From the NCBI GenBank assembly GCA_023375675.1, contig JALQBC010000065.1:491-64490 (forward strand): DNA of 64,000 nt, read 5' to 3'. This DNA is from Cytospora piceicola (taxonomy: Eukaryota; Ascomycota; Sordariomycetes; Diaporthales; Cytosporaceae). Positions 36,473-47,583 of the stretch are shown here, piece after piece. Numbering within the stretch: the stretch's first letter is position 1; every line of letters starts with the position of its first letter. The notes beneath the pieces are model-generated. The model had not been told where the DNA came from. It made no database searches and saw only the letters and a program-made list of their open reading frames with translations. Both the position numbers and the translations under genes were made by a program.

Positions 36473-37292
36473 TGAAAGCTGGGCCCCAGTTTGGTTGTTT
36501 GAAGTTTTGATAAAGTTCAGTTCTTTGCGTTTTAGTTTTCATGGGGTGTAAAGTTTGGTGGCGGGGCCTTGCTACTTCCAGGCGTTTTCGGGGCCCAGGT
36601 TTAATGTTTGATGACGCGTACGACAACACAATGATATATCACCGGGGGGTTCGCGGTTGTTGGGTGGATGGATGGGTGGTGGGCGGTTGGTAACCTCGCG
36701 GGTTTTACACATTTGTGTCTTGGAAAATGGGTCTTGGGTGATTCTTGTCGGATCAGGAAGGGATACAAATGGCTTGCGGCGAACGATAGTACGATAATGC
36801 GCCTGGCTTTTCTCGAGTTAATGGATTTGGCCTCTGGCTGCATCTGACACCATACCACATTCATGACATTATCAATGAGGAAGTCAAAGGCTGAGTTGAG
36901 CCGAGCTTCCGCACCAGCAGCTGAGGATCATATGCCCGCAAACAGACCAATCTCATGCGGCTCCCAAGATTCCTTCTTGAGATACGAGCGGAATGGCCCG
37001 TTTGCAGGGGCCTAACAACTAATTCTCCGACGCAGGGAGTACCTCGGTTGCCACTTCGAACAGGCTTCTCTTGGTCGATGTTCAATTTAAAAGCAGAAGC
37101 GTTCCACGAACACCGGCAGTAGAAAGTGTGTCCGGTTCATACAAGCACTCCATCGGGTCTAGTCATCGGCTCACACGACTCACGCACGGCCTTGACTTAC
37201 TGTATACTTAAGTATCTATCTATATACACCCGTCTCTCAAATACCGAATTCCCAGAGCCGCGGTTACTATTACTCAGGAGTAAGATATCAAA
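36473..37292. other. Intergenic region
   Basis: 820 bp between the RFX gene and the lipase-like gene, both on the plus strand. No gene or repeat was recognised apart from low-complexity GGTGGATGGATGGG near 36663. Confidence 0.55.
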
Positions 37293-38413
37293 ATGGTCAA
37301 AGAAATAGAAGGACAATTCAAAGTAGGGGACACAAGCCTCTACACCAAAACATGGCTCGTGAGTTACCTTTGTCCCTCATCACCGTCCATGTCTCATTTC
37401 CATCCCGTCTCGGGTCGTCGTCTCACGCAGCGCGCGCACACATACACACACACACACCAATACACATACGCAAAGCCGCCCCGAGTTTCCGTGCTAACTA
37501 AAAAACCCTGCAACAGCCCGAGGACCCAACGCCCTGTGTCGCTAAGCTCGCCTTCGTGCACGGCTTCAGCGACCACATCGGGCGGTACTACGACTTCTTC
37601 CCCAGCCTCGCCCGGGCCGGCATCGCCGTCTACGGGTTCGACCAGCGCGGCTGGGGGCGGTCGGTGACCAAGCCGTCCGAGAGGGGCCTCACGGGCACGA
37701 CCGCGCAGGTCCTCTCCGAGGCGGCCGCCTTCATCGAGTCCGTGGCCGACGCCGCGCCGGCCGGCCGGCCCCTCTTCGTCATGGGGCACTCGATGGGGGG
37801 CGGCGAGGTGCTCGCGCTGGCCAGCGCGGCCGAGTACCAGGGCCGGGTCGTGGCGCGGGTGCGGGGGTGGGTGCTGGAGGCGCCGTTCATCGGGTTCGCC
37901 GAGGCCGAGAGGCCGTCGGCGCTCAAGGTGCTCGCGGGCCGGCTGGCGGGGCGGCTGCTGCCGCGGATGCACCTCGTCAACGTCATCGCGCCGGAGCACC
38001 TGACGCGGGACCCGGCGGTGCAGCAGTCGCTGAGGGAGGACACGCTGTGCCACGACACGGGCACGCTCGAGGGGCTGGCGGGCCTGCTGGACCGGGCGGG
38101 GGACCTGTCGAGCGGGAAGCTGAGGCTCGGCGCCGGGGTGCAGAGCCTGTGGCTGGGGCACGGGGACGTGGACAAGGCGACTAGCTTTGAGGCCAGTAGG
38201 GAGTGGTTTGACAGGCAGGGACAGATTGGGGATAAGACGTTTAAGAGATATGAGGGGGGGTATCATCAGTTGCATGCGGACTCGGATAGGGACGAGTTCT
38301 GTGCGGATGTGAGGGAGTGGATCCTAAAGAGGTGTGATGGGACGGCGGCGGGCGAGGGCGAGGCTGAGGCTAAGGCTGAGGCTGAGGCTGGGAAGGTTGA
38401 GTCAAAGCTGTGA
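37293..38413 (+). CDS. Monoacylglycerol lipase-like alpha/beta hydrolase (Yju3 type)
   Basis: Two exons, 37293-37358 and 37517-38413, with a 158 bp intron, give 320 residues. The fold is the serine aminopeptidase S33 / Hydrolase_4 type. It has the oxyanion HG motif (AFVHGFSDH, about 42-48), the YGFDQRGWGRS strand, the nucleophile elbow GHSMGGG with Ser114, the acid in GHGDVD (Asp239 or Asp241), and the catalytic His in YHQLH (His272 most likely). The family hydrolyses monoacylglycerols to glycerol and fatty acid, in yeast on lipid droplets. The N-terminal motif EGQFKVGDTSLYTKTWL is also usual for these enzymes. The C-terminus ends in an Ala/Glu/Lys repeat (AEAKAEAEAGK) absent from yeast Yju3. 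The second exon is very GC-rich up to about 38200. Confidence 0.9.
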
Positions 38414-39096
38414 TGAGTCTGAGGAGGATGATGGAGGTACAAAGCTCCTGAGGCGTCGACGATGATTAACCGAGAAACTGCAGTCTTCGAGAAGGATGAC
38501 AGGATGCCAGTATTCTAGAGTGGGCGTTGGATGGCTGACTCTTTCTTTCTTTTTTCTTCCTTTTCTTTGAATGAGTTCTTGCGTATAGATCTTGATATTC
38601 ACCAGCTCAGAATGCATAGCTTAGTGTGTCTTATATTTTGTTGTACTCGCTATTCATAAATATTATTCATATCCAAGCGAAGTTTATGACATTGCTCCTG
38701 GAGGGGAATTTGCTCCTGAATTTGCTCCTGGATTTACTATCAGCCAATGCTGTTTATATTAAAAAGGATTGCCGCTGGTGTAACCAGGGACCATCATCAG
38801 TACGAGCGCGTCAGTTCTGCCAAGATTCTCAACGTCACAGCGGAAGTCTAGTGTGCTAACTACATTAAGACTGCGACGCCATACACTGCCACATAACAAC
38901 GCCGCACGAAACCCAAACCGGCTACCTGGCTCCCTCCCTGCCTCCCAGGCCTCCCTGCCAGCTACCTCCTTACATATATCTACTACTCCATCCGTACATA
39001 TCTATGGGTTTTGTGGGATCTGCAGACACCCTTATCAACCACTAACCAAAAGTGTCTCTCAAGTAATTGATAAGCGGCACAAGGGCGCGACACAAC
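38414..39096. other. Intergenic region
   Basis: 683 bp between two plus-strand genes. It holds the lipase 3' region and the promoter of the CDF gene. No other gene was seen. Confidence 0.55.
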
Positions 39097-40566
39097 ATGG
39101 AGCCCGATCTGTCCGCCACTATCACCCATCACCCTCACCCTTTCCACCTCCACCACAACACGTCAAACGTCTCGAGATCGAGCAACCACACCCCAATGTC
39201 TGCCTCACGATCAGTCCACGGAGACGACAAGGTGGCGAGCACCACTGCCCTCGAGGCGGATGGTACGCACCCTGACCAAGATGGCACTCACGTTCGCCAC
39301 CAAACCCAGCAAGAGCAGGACATAGAGGGCCAGACGGTGGACAGGAGACTCCCGCGATACTCGGTCGAAAGCGACCCCTTCGGCCTGAGCGTCGGGTACA
39401 AGTCTGCCGACGAGCTCGAAAAGATCAAGGCCAACATGTCTAAGAAGCGCGAGAGCCGTCCCTCCCAGAGCCCCCAGAACAGCGCAGCCCCGTCCCCCGC
39501 GCCGAGCGTCAAGCACGGGAAGGATAGCCTCCTCCCTGCCTTTGGCCGCAACGCCCTCCGGTACCGCCGTGTTCAGGGTTTCTACAGCCGACAGAACGAG
39601 ACCATCGAGCGGCTGCTCAAGACGGTCGAGGAGCACGTCGCGGACGCGAAGCAGGAGCAGGGCGAGGACGAGCTGAAGTACAAGATCGCGGTCTGGGGTT
39701 CTTTCATGGCGAACTTGATCCTCGCAGCCCTGCAGATCTACGGTGCTGTCTCCTCGACCTCTTTGTCGCTGTTCACGACCATGGCGGACGCAATCTTCGA
39801 CCCGCTGAGCAACGTCACGCTGATTGTCACCAACCGTGCGGTCAAGCGCGTCGACCCGTCACGGTTCCCCTCTGGCAAGGCGAGGCTGGAGACGATCGGC
39901 AACATCGTCTTCTGCTTCCTCATGACCGCCGTCTCATTCATCCTGATCGCCTTCTCGGCGCAGGAGCTGGTCGAGCGCAAGGGCGAGGGCGGGACGAACG
40001 CGTTCCACGTCCCCTCCGTCGTCGCCGTCGGCATCGCCTTCGCCACCAAGTTCGTCCTGTTTCTGTACACCTGGATGCTCAAGGACAAGTACTCGCAGAT
40101 CTTCATCCTCTGGCAGGACCACCGCAACGACCTCCTCATCAACGGCTTCGGCATCCTCACCTCGGTCGGCGGGTCCCGGCTGATCTGGTGGGTGGACCCG
40201 GCGGGCGCCATCCTCATCTCGGTCATCACCAGCTGCATCTGGCTGCAGACGGCCTTCTCCGAGTTCCTGCTGCTGGTCGGGGTGGTGGCGAGCGTGGAGA
40301 CGCAGCAGCTCATCACGTACGTGTGCTGCACGCACAGCCCCGCCATCCGGCAGATCGACACGGTGCGCGTCTACCACTCGGGCCCGCGGCTCATCGCCGA
40401 GATCGACGTGGTCATGGACCCCCGCGAGTCGCTGCAGGCGACCCACGACGTGGCCGAGGACCTGCAGTTCAAGCTCGAGAGCCTGCCCGACGTGGAGAGG
40501 GCCTACGTGCACGTCGACTACGAGACGGAGCACAAGCCGGAGCACTTCTATAAGAAGGACATCTAG
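39097..40566 (+). CDS. Cation diffusion facilitator (CDF) transporter, probably manganese type
   Basis: A single-exon gene of 489 residues. The open frame extends 30 bp further upstream only from a TTG, so the first ATG (39097) is taken. A long disordered His/Ser-rich cytosolic N-terminus (about 1-190) precedes the membrane domain. Helix 2 holds the metal-site motif DAIFD (Asp231, Asp235) and helix 5 holds DHRND (Asp341 and Asp345). The D-x3-D pattern in both helices is typical of Mn-selective CDFs, whereas Zn-CDFs have H-x3-D. The C-terminal cytosolic domain (about 400-485, ending VERAYVHVDYETEHKPEH) is the ferredoxin-like CDF dimerisation domain. These proton antiporters move metal from the cytosol into vacuole, Golgi or out of the cell. 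The exact membrane is not visible from sequence. Confidence 0.92.
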   Translation: MEPDLSATITHHPHPFHLHHNTSNVSRSSNHTPMSASRSVHGDDKVASTTALEADGTHPDQDGTHVRHQTQQEQDIEGQTVDRRLPRYSVESDPFGLSVGYKSADELEKIKANMSKKRESRPSQSPQNSAAPSPAPSVKHGKDSLLPAFGRNALRYRRVQGFYSRQNETIERLLKTVEEHVADAKQEQGEDELKYKIAVWGSFMANLILAALQIYGAVSSTSLSLFTTMADAIFDPLSNVTLIVTNRAVKRVDPSRFPSGKARLETIGNIVFCFLMTAVSFILIAFSAQELVERKGEGGTNAFHVPSVVAVGIAFATKFVLFLYTWMLKDKYSQIFILWQDHRNDLLINGFGILTSVGGSRLIWWVDPAGAILISVITSCIWLQTAFSEFLLLVGVVASVETQQLITYVCCTHSPAIRQIDTVRVYHSGPRLIAEIDVVMDPRESLQATHDVAEDLQFKLESLPDVERAYVHVDYETEHKPEHFYKKDI

Positions 40567-40991
40567 GGCCTGGCTCTGGCGGCTTGTTGGTGCTTTGTCT
40601 GTCTGTTTCTCTTTTCGATTTATGGGCTATCACATGCGGTTTTGTGAGCGTTGGGCACGCATTGTGGCTGTCCCGTATCAAGTAGAGGTGAATGGTCGAA
40701 ATGACTTCGGCGTTGGGTATGGACGCATATTGGGTGCAGTCTTGTTATGCACGCGCAGAAAGATGCGACTTCTTCCACGCAATAGTGTGATTTCCATTGC
40801 GGTAGTGTCCTGCGACTTGTTGTCTACATACTTCCAATTTTGAAGTTGTGCCGTTCACCCATCAACCATTTGATAATCAAAACTGACAACCAAAACTGAC
40901 AACGCGGCAGTGATGAAATCATCGACATGAGCATTGCCAGAACTGGAACGCAAGCAACAGACACCAACTTCGGTTTGGGTCGATCGCCACC
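40567..40991. other. Convergent spacer
   Basis: 425 bp between the 3' ends of the CDF gene (+) and the unknown minus-strand gene. Nothing else was recognised. Confidence 0.55.
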
Positions 40992-41811
40992 TCATAGTTT
41001 CTCGCGGGTCTTATATCCCGCCTTCACAGGACGAGGCTTCTTCTCCCAGCGACACGTCCCCGTGGGGTTCCTCACCCGCACGAGGAGCCGGTCACCCTTC
41101 CTGATGACCTTGTGTGGTTGGCCCGGGTGCACGCAGACGGCATCAGGGCCAGAAAACGACCTGCAGAAACCACATATCTTCCTCGGCGGCGACCGCGCGC
41201 CTCGATGTTTGTCTCTGGCCTCGGGCTTGCCGGTGCGCCCGTGGTGTGGTTGTGGCACACTGGCGCAGCCCGCATTCTTGGTCACCCCAGAGGCGGCGTT
41301 GGGGGAGGCGGCGCGGGGGGATCCGGCTGTGCTTGTGATGAACGAGTCCGCCGGACCACCCGCGGGCTTCTCGTCCGAGCTGCTGCCGTCGTGCTTGCTG
41401 CTGCGTGCGGTAGTAGCCGGCTCCGAGTGGTGGAACGGGCCGAGGACGGTGATCTGGACATTGGAGCTCGTGTTAGTTCGAATTGCCACGGCGTGGGTTG
41501 ATGCTTTCTCTCCCTGGCTTCCTGCGGATGGTCCGTCTTGTCCGATGCCGACCGACTGACACACCGGGCCGGAACCCCGGAGCTCCCGGCGCCCGGGGTA
41601 AGTTGGTTTGTGGGGGCACGAGTAGTGATGATGATCCATGGTCTGTATCCTTGTGTGACCGTGGGACGGGGATGGCGTCATCTAGCATGATATTGGGGGG
41701 GATCTGGGAAGCTGTGTCCAGATCCATGCCGTAGTGGTCGATCCTCAAAGCCTGGACCGCGTGGAGAAGACAAGGTGGGCTTACCGTATCTTTGGTTTCC
41801 TTAGGATCCAT
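40992..41811 (-). CDS. Hypothetical protein with a C-terminal cysteine motif
   Basis: Modelled as two exons on the minus strand: 41785-41811 (MDPKETKDT) and 40992-41681, with a 103 bp intron (GTAAGC...TAG), giving 238 residues. The intron removes a stop-limited overlap between two open frames, and both splice sites are good. I do not recognise the family. The first two thirds are disordered and rich in Ser, Pro, Gly and His. The last 60 residues are ordered-looking and basic, with CGFCRSFSGPDAVCVHPGQP, then VIRKGDRLLVRVRNPTGTC, four Cys and one His that could bind a metal. The KGDRLLVRV segment resembles a small beta-barrel. There is no signal peptide or membrane segment. Plus-strand open frames across the same bases are longer in places but show no domain, so the minus strand is preferred with moderate certainty. 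Confidence 0.55.
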
Positions 41812-43558
41812 TTCGGATATGTTTACTTCGGCCTGTCGAGCTTGATGATTGAGTAACGGGGGATGAAGCCAGTATTCCCTATTGGCTTTGTTTGTGACTG
41901 CGTTTACTATGCTTCAAGAGTTATAAGACGATAAAGACCAACGACTTCAAAGCTTCGAGAGAGGCAGAAGGGTCCGAGAGGCAGCAAGAAGTTGAGAGCA
42001 AACTACAGTCTTCCGGACACATTAACATGATTCCAGCTTGGATCGTTTTAGTCCATGGTTTAGTTGCTTTCTCTACAGTCACAAGAACCATTGTGACCGT
42101 CTGCGACCTAATACTTGCGACCCGTCGCCGCCAACAAGATCATTGCGAGGGAGCACGAGACAATTTGGTGGGTGGGCTTTTTATTGGACTATGAGGTCCG
42201 GCTATTCAACTGAAGATACAAAACTGGATGTACATCGAAGCTAGGATCTCGTCAAAGCACATGGTGTTTGGTCGGTCTAGTCGAAAGAAGGTTTGAAGGT
42301 TTGAAGGGGCTCCTCTCTAGTTAGTAGCCACCTAAACTGTAGTATTTGACTGCCCAGGTAATATCGTAGGTATTTGTTTTAGAGGCGCGGCCGTGTAAGT
42401 CGTCAGTTTCCCTTTTAGGAAAGCGGCCGAGGAATGGCTGGGACGGTCCGGCTGCCCAAGCAAAGAGTACCTAGGTACCTAGTGAGAGGTAGTGGCTGGT
42501 ATTTGAGTACCCCGCGGATGTCGGTTCGCAGTCCACGGGTGGCTGGAGTTGAGACAGTTTCAACGGCGCGGACCTTTGACCTACAAGATTAGGTAGCTGA
42601 GGAGAAAGAAAAAGAATTCTCGTATTGTCACGCGTACCTAGGTATACTGACAATGAGCGGTCTGCTGTTGCAAAGCCAAAGACAGGGAACCTTGGAAGTC
42701 ATAGCACATATTGGACAGTAGTAGATACATAGGTACATAGGTACACAGTAGCTACCTAGGTACTTAGGCACCTCGAAACGCCAGCCCAACAATCCTGGAG
42801 GGTAGCGATGTTCAGTTTGACTCATCTCCGCAGGACACCCAAGGCCTATCAAGGAGACAGGGCATGAATGAATTTCGCCGTTGAAGCGCGCTACCATCCA
42901 AAATATCTTGGCAGGCTCTGGATGCTTCCTTTTTTTGCTATCGTGATGCTGCCCGCGGGGTAGATACTGTACGTACCATAGAACAACCTTGGAACCTTGG
43001 AACCTTGGCAAGCTCGAGGGCTCAATATGACCGCGTTATGTGTAGACTGCCAGACTGCCAGACTGCCAGACTGCCAGACTGCCAGACTGCCAGACTGCCA
43101 GACTGCCAGACTGCCCAAGTACCTAGGTATCCAGGTGGGTAGGCCGTGTACAATGCATGTATTCCGTGCTGCAATGCGCATTGCACCTGCGAGAAGCAAC
43201 CACTGCAGATATAAACGCCCACAACGTCACTACACGTGTAAGAGAAACCCACCCCGTATGTCACCGTCGATGGAGTGACTGCAGCTTGAGAGTTCCAAAT
43301 GTTGGAGGCGGTACCCACTTTCTTATTTTCTCAGGGCTGGCTCGGTTCACCAAGAGGGTCGTACTCCTTTTTCCCCTTCTTTAACTTTCCCCTCCTCGAC
43401 GCAGTAAACCCCTCTGCCCCTCACCATGTCGCCACTGCTCCTCCACGATATCTCTGGACTATATCCATAGCATCTGCGGCATCGTATTGGCTTCTGTTCC
43501 TTCTGCATTCACTTCCTCCCCCATTTTCTGTCCCAAACTGAGCTCATATCCCCACACA
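41812..43558. other. Intergenic region with tandem repeats
   Basis: About 1.75 kb upstream of both flanking genes (divergent). It contains several TACCTAGGTA copies (42470-42480, 42635, 42730-42770, 43120), a 9-copy octamer repeat (43044-43115), and a CT-rich leader before glycogenin. No gene was found. Confidence 0.6.
43044..43115. repeat. Tandem octamer AGACTGCC, nine copies
   Basis: Nine perfect head-to-tail copies of AGACTGCC (72 bp). It ends next to CAAGTACCTAGGTA. The perfection of all copies indicates recent expansion and probably length polymorphism between strains. Confidence 0.95.
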
Positions 43559-45874
43559 ATGGCTGCGCAAAGCGGCGAGGACGCCTACGTCACGGTATGT
43601 GCCATGTGGATCGTGAAGAGGATCCCATCAACACTTCCCCATGGGGTTGGCGAGTCAGGGCCGCACGACTGACAATTGACCTCCAACAGCTGCTACTCAG
43701 CGACACATACCTCCCAGGAGCTCTGGTGCTCGCTCACTCTCTACGCGATGCCGGTACCACCAAGAAGCTGGCCGTCTTGGTCACGCTCGACACCGTGTCG
43801 CCCGAGGTCGTGACACAGCTCGAGGCAAGTTTCTATGTCCCCTCGGCGAGACATACTCTGAGAACACCATGTGATTAACCTCTGTCTGCTTGCCAGTCTG
43901 TCTTCGACCATGTGATACCTGTGCCCCGTATACGAAACGAGCAGCCGGCGAACCTCTTCCTGATGAACCGTGCCGACCTGCACTCCGCATTCACCAAGGT
44001 CAACTTGTGGAAACAGACGCAGTTCAGAAAGATCGTCTACATCGACGCCGATGTTGTCGCCTACAGGTCTCCCGACGAGCTGTTTGACCTGCCGCACCCC
44101 TTTTCCGCGGCCCCTGACATCGGATGGCCTGACCTGTTCAACAGTGGAGTCATGGCCCTGTCCCCGAACAAGGACGACTACGATGCCATGATAGCTATGA
44201 CCGAGCAGGGCACATCCTTCGATGGAGCAGACCAGGGCCTGCTGAACATGTACTTCAAGGACAACTACAACCGCCTGAGCTTCAGCTACAATGTCACCCC
44301 GTCCGGTCATTACCAATACGTACCCGCCTACCGGCACTTCCAGTCGACCATAAACATGGTCCACTTCATTGGACAAGGGAAGCCATGGGCGCTTGGTAGA
44401 GAAGCATCCTCTGGGGGGGAAACACCTTATGGTGAGATGATTGGCAGATGGTGGGCTGTCTATGACCGCCATTATGGGCAATCTGGGGACCAGAAAGACC
44501 GCAAGGTGCCCGAAATCATTCAGTATTTCGTCAAGGGCGAGTTCCGGCCCCAAACGACCACCTACGTCGTACCAACAGGCGGGCCGCAGTCAGACGAGTC
44601 TAGTTGGGATGCTCAAAGGTGAGCGACATTACCACGACCCTCTCGAACATCCCCCAATCACTGACAGGAAATAGACGATCTCCGCCTGCAGGCTCAAAGC
44701 CCGAGGCACTGAACATGCCGTCGCCGCGCTACAACATGTCCTCTGACACTGCCCCATACGTCCCTCCTCAACGGTACCCAAGCCCTCCCAAGAACATGTG
44801 GTATCAGGTACCTGGAGAGAGGCCCGCGCCACCAAGCGAGAAGCCCAAGGCCATCTTCCCTTGGGAAACTCAACAGCCAAAGCCCTCGAGGGTTTTTGTT
44901 GACCCATTGCCTCCACCCGCACCCGCACCCGCACCCGAGCCAGAGCCAGAGTCGTCGGTGACTGATGGGTCTACTATTGCGCCATCCGGTAAGTCTGTGT
45001 CTTCGTCGGGATTCCGGTCTACAGCTACTGATGTTAATTGTAGAGACATCATCAATAGCGAATAGGAGCGAACCGACAACTCCTACCACCCCAACCATGC
45101 GGGCGTCGCAGCCCGACCCTTGGGCTTCGTTTACTCGGATGAACGCCTGGGACGACGATCCAGCCATTGACAAATATGTCGAATCCATGCCGCTGTACCG
45201 TCGCCACAAGAGTTCAGGTAGTGTCATAAGTCAGACCTCGACGGGGCCCGCGGTTGATAGTAGCACCCGGCCCCAACAACAAGAGACATCTGCTGGTGCG
45301 GAATGGAAAAGGCGCGGCTCCAAGCTGACCGACTTCCCGACCGCCGTCGAGCGACCGAGTCTGCCCGTCACGCCCGCGCCCGTTCGCCGGCCCAAGTTCT
45401 GGGGTGCTGGTGGCCCCGGCCATGAGGAGCAGGAGGACGACGAGGACCTGCCGTCGGCAAGTGGTGTGCCGAAGCAATCCGAATGGGTACGTACGCGTGG
45501 GATCATCTGCGAACTGCGAGACTGTGTCTGAGACCCGGCTAACCTGTCCTGCTTTCCGTCAGAACCCTGTGGAGCGCTTGCAACTGCTGGCAGAGCAGCA
45601 GTCTGACGTGCTTCTGCAGAAGCTCGGTTCCAGCGATGCCTCTGGGGGCGGCGGCGACACCGGTGTCGGCGCCGGCCTCGAGGGCCACGATATCACCAGG
45701 CGATCCCTGCCCTTCGGCTCCGAGGCACCGGCCGCGTCGGGCAGCGCCAGTAGCGGGATACTCGAACCGTCGTACCACGGCCCGGGCGCCGCCTGGGAGA
45801 AGGACGAGGCGTACCTGCAGCAGTCGACGGTGATGCCCCCGTCAGAGGAGGAGAGGGACGTACTGGAGACGTAA
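43559..45874 (+). CDS. Glycogenin (glycogen initiation glucosyltransferase, GT8)
   Basis: Six exons (43559-43594, 43690-43824, 43897-44618, 44675-44988, 45044-45486, 45563-45874) give 653 residues. Introns are 95, 72, 56, 55 and 76 bp. The second intron uses a GC donor (GAG|GCAAGT). The N-terminal 280 residues are a GT8 domain. It begins AYVTLLLSDTYLPGALVLAH and has KVNLWKQTQFRKIVYIDADV with the metal-binding DxD at 107-109, then FNSGVMALSP, DGADQGLLNMYF and HFIGQGKPW. Glycogenin adds the first glucoses to itself from UDP-glucose and primes glycogen synthase. The Tyr-rich stretch YFKDNYNRLSFSYN is the region where acceptor tyrosines lie in homologues. The rest is a long Pro/Ser-rich linker and a C-terminal segment (WNPVERLQLLAEQQSDVLLQ), conserved in fungal forms and probably binding glycogen synthase. 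Confidence 0.93.
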
Positions 45875-46895
45875 GAGGGAAAGAGGGAGCGCGGCTTGTG
45901 CTTGGGGCTTGGAGGATATTATACGCGCCCAAGTAAGGAGGTATTGAACTCTGAATGGAAAGCGTTTCTCATGAAGCTGGAGACTGGAATACATTGTTGC
46001 GCTTTGATGCGGGTCAGTAGTTGAGGTTGGTTTGCTCGCCCTGTGGAAGGGAGGAGGGGAAAACGAGGAGGCAGGAATTATATTGGTGATCTTCTTGAGA
46101 ATACCCAGCGGGAGAATCGTTCGGTTCTGTTTTCGTCGGCGATTTGGTAAAAGTGCCGAGTTCTGCCCTGTCCCTGGGCTTTGTTTTGATTCTCTCTCCA
46201 GCGTGTTGCGTTGTGACAGGGACCATGTCGGATCCGTTCTATGTTTGAAGACTGTATCAGACTGTATCGATGGGACCTGTAGCTAAAAGAGGATGCGTGA
46301 TTTGGGTACTCAAGGGGGGGTGGGAGCAAGCGCAGTGCATCCGCCACGCCTTATCTGACCCTATGTCTTGTTCTGCATTAATCTTCTCGCTGGGTATCAT
46401 GGTAGCATCTAGACTTGCATACTACATAGCATAGCCGCATTATGACTTTGACTCTAGAAAAAGAAGAAACAAAAGAAAGAGAACAAAACATACATATACC
46501 ACTTGACAAAACGTTGTACATAGGTGCCGTGACCCCAGTAAGCACAATTGCGGTTCTATCACTGCTCGCTGTAACACAAATATGTCCCCGCCAAGATTAG
46601 CACCATCCTGCTGTGATTGGTCCAATCAAGATAGCTTTGACAACGACCTTCATCATAACAACATCGACCGTTTCGTCTTCTCCTCTCATCACAGATGGAG
46701 AGTTACCGCTCCAGCATCTCTCAAAACAAAAATTAAATACCGTCAGCGGCACGCCTTTTCGCTTGCTCGGCCTGTTAACAAGCTCGGCGTCGTTCATGCC
46801 TTGCTATTCTTGCCTGCAATGGGGTCACTACCTCACTGAAGGCGCAAGGGCGACGGCCCTCGTAGCTCCTCCCGACTGCATGCGCTTGACGCGCT
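45875..46895. other. Convergent intergenic region
   Basis: About 1 kb between glycogenin (+) and the C2H2 gene (-). No gene, tRNA or repeat was recognised. Confidence 0.55.
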
Positions 46896-47583
46896 TCAGA
46901 CCATTGTCAGGTCTATAAGCGTGGCGGTACCGGCCGGGTGGCAGTTTCTCACGTGCACGAGGCAATTGTCACGACGCGTAAACAACTTGCCGCACGCGCT
47001 GCACTTGGCGTCGTTCACTAAGCCGTGTACGTGCAAGTCGTGGCGGCGCAAATGTTCAGATCGGCTGAACTCTGCTTCGCACCTGCCGCACTACGAGGAA
47101 CGAGAACGATAGTCAGTATTTGTTCTTGTAAAGGGAAGAGAACGGCATTTGCGAGGCATGATCTGGAAAGTAGTGCTGTTGCTGCTCCCGGATCAAACAT
47201 GCCTTAAGACACCGGAAACAAACAACAACCGAAAGAGCAACTGTGGGTTCTCGGGTACCACTTACGCAGGATTTCTTTCGCCCCGACGAATTCTCCCGAC
47301 AGGCTTTCTTGAGCGTCAACAATATATTGGCCGCTATGACCATCTCTTCGCTGACCCCTTTCACTGCCGCGCGCTGGTCGTCCTCGGCTGCCGCGTGGTC
47401 AACGTATGGTGCCGAAGACGCGGCGTTGAAGTAAGGCCTGGAGGGCTGACGCTCCATCCTCGCCGATTCATGGCTGTTGCCAGAAGGCAGGCCAGCGTCC
47501 CGACCCACAGGGATCGGACGACCGTTGGGCAGAGCCGTCCTGCCCTCCTGTACCTCTCTTGCCTGAACCGCTGATGTGTCCAT
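46896..47583 (-). CDS. Small C2H2 zinc finger protein with two fingers
   Basis: Two exons on the minus strand, 47266-47583 and 46896-47090, separated by a 175 bp intron (GTAAGT...GTAG), give 170 residues. The second exon encodes two adjacent classical fingers with C-x2-C-x12-H-x4-H spacing: CGRCEAEFSRSEHLRRHDLH, then VH, and CSACGKLFTRRDNCLVHVRN, then CH. It ends soon after (GTATLIDLTMV). The finger tips (SRSEHLRR and TRRDNCLV) are of the DNA-binding type, so a transcription factor is likely. The first 106 residues are low in structure, with Arg/Pro/Ser. An upstream in-frame ATG at 47622 would add 13 residues (MIRLRVLPLSHEA), and the start is not decided by sequence alone. A G/A-rich minisatellite lies 180-360 bp upstream. 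Confidence 0.75.

Noticed and set aside
37394..38275. 293-residue minus-strand frame across the lipase-like gene
   Set aside because: Antisense of a GC-rich exon; Arg/Pro/His-rich with no domain, while the plus strand has a complete catalytic triad.
40927..41559. 210-residue plus-strand frame opposite the unknown minus-strand gene
   Set aside because: No domain and no splice support; the minus strand offers a good ATG, intron and ordered C-terminus. Not fully excluded.
42470..42780. CCTAGGTA clusters as telomere remnants
   Set aside because: Fungal telomeres are TTAGGG/CCCTAA. These words are palindromic CCTAGG units and are spread over many spacers.
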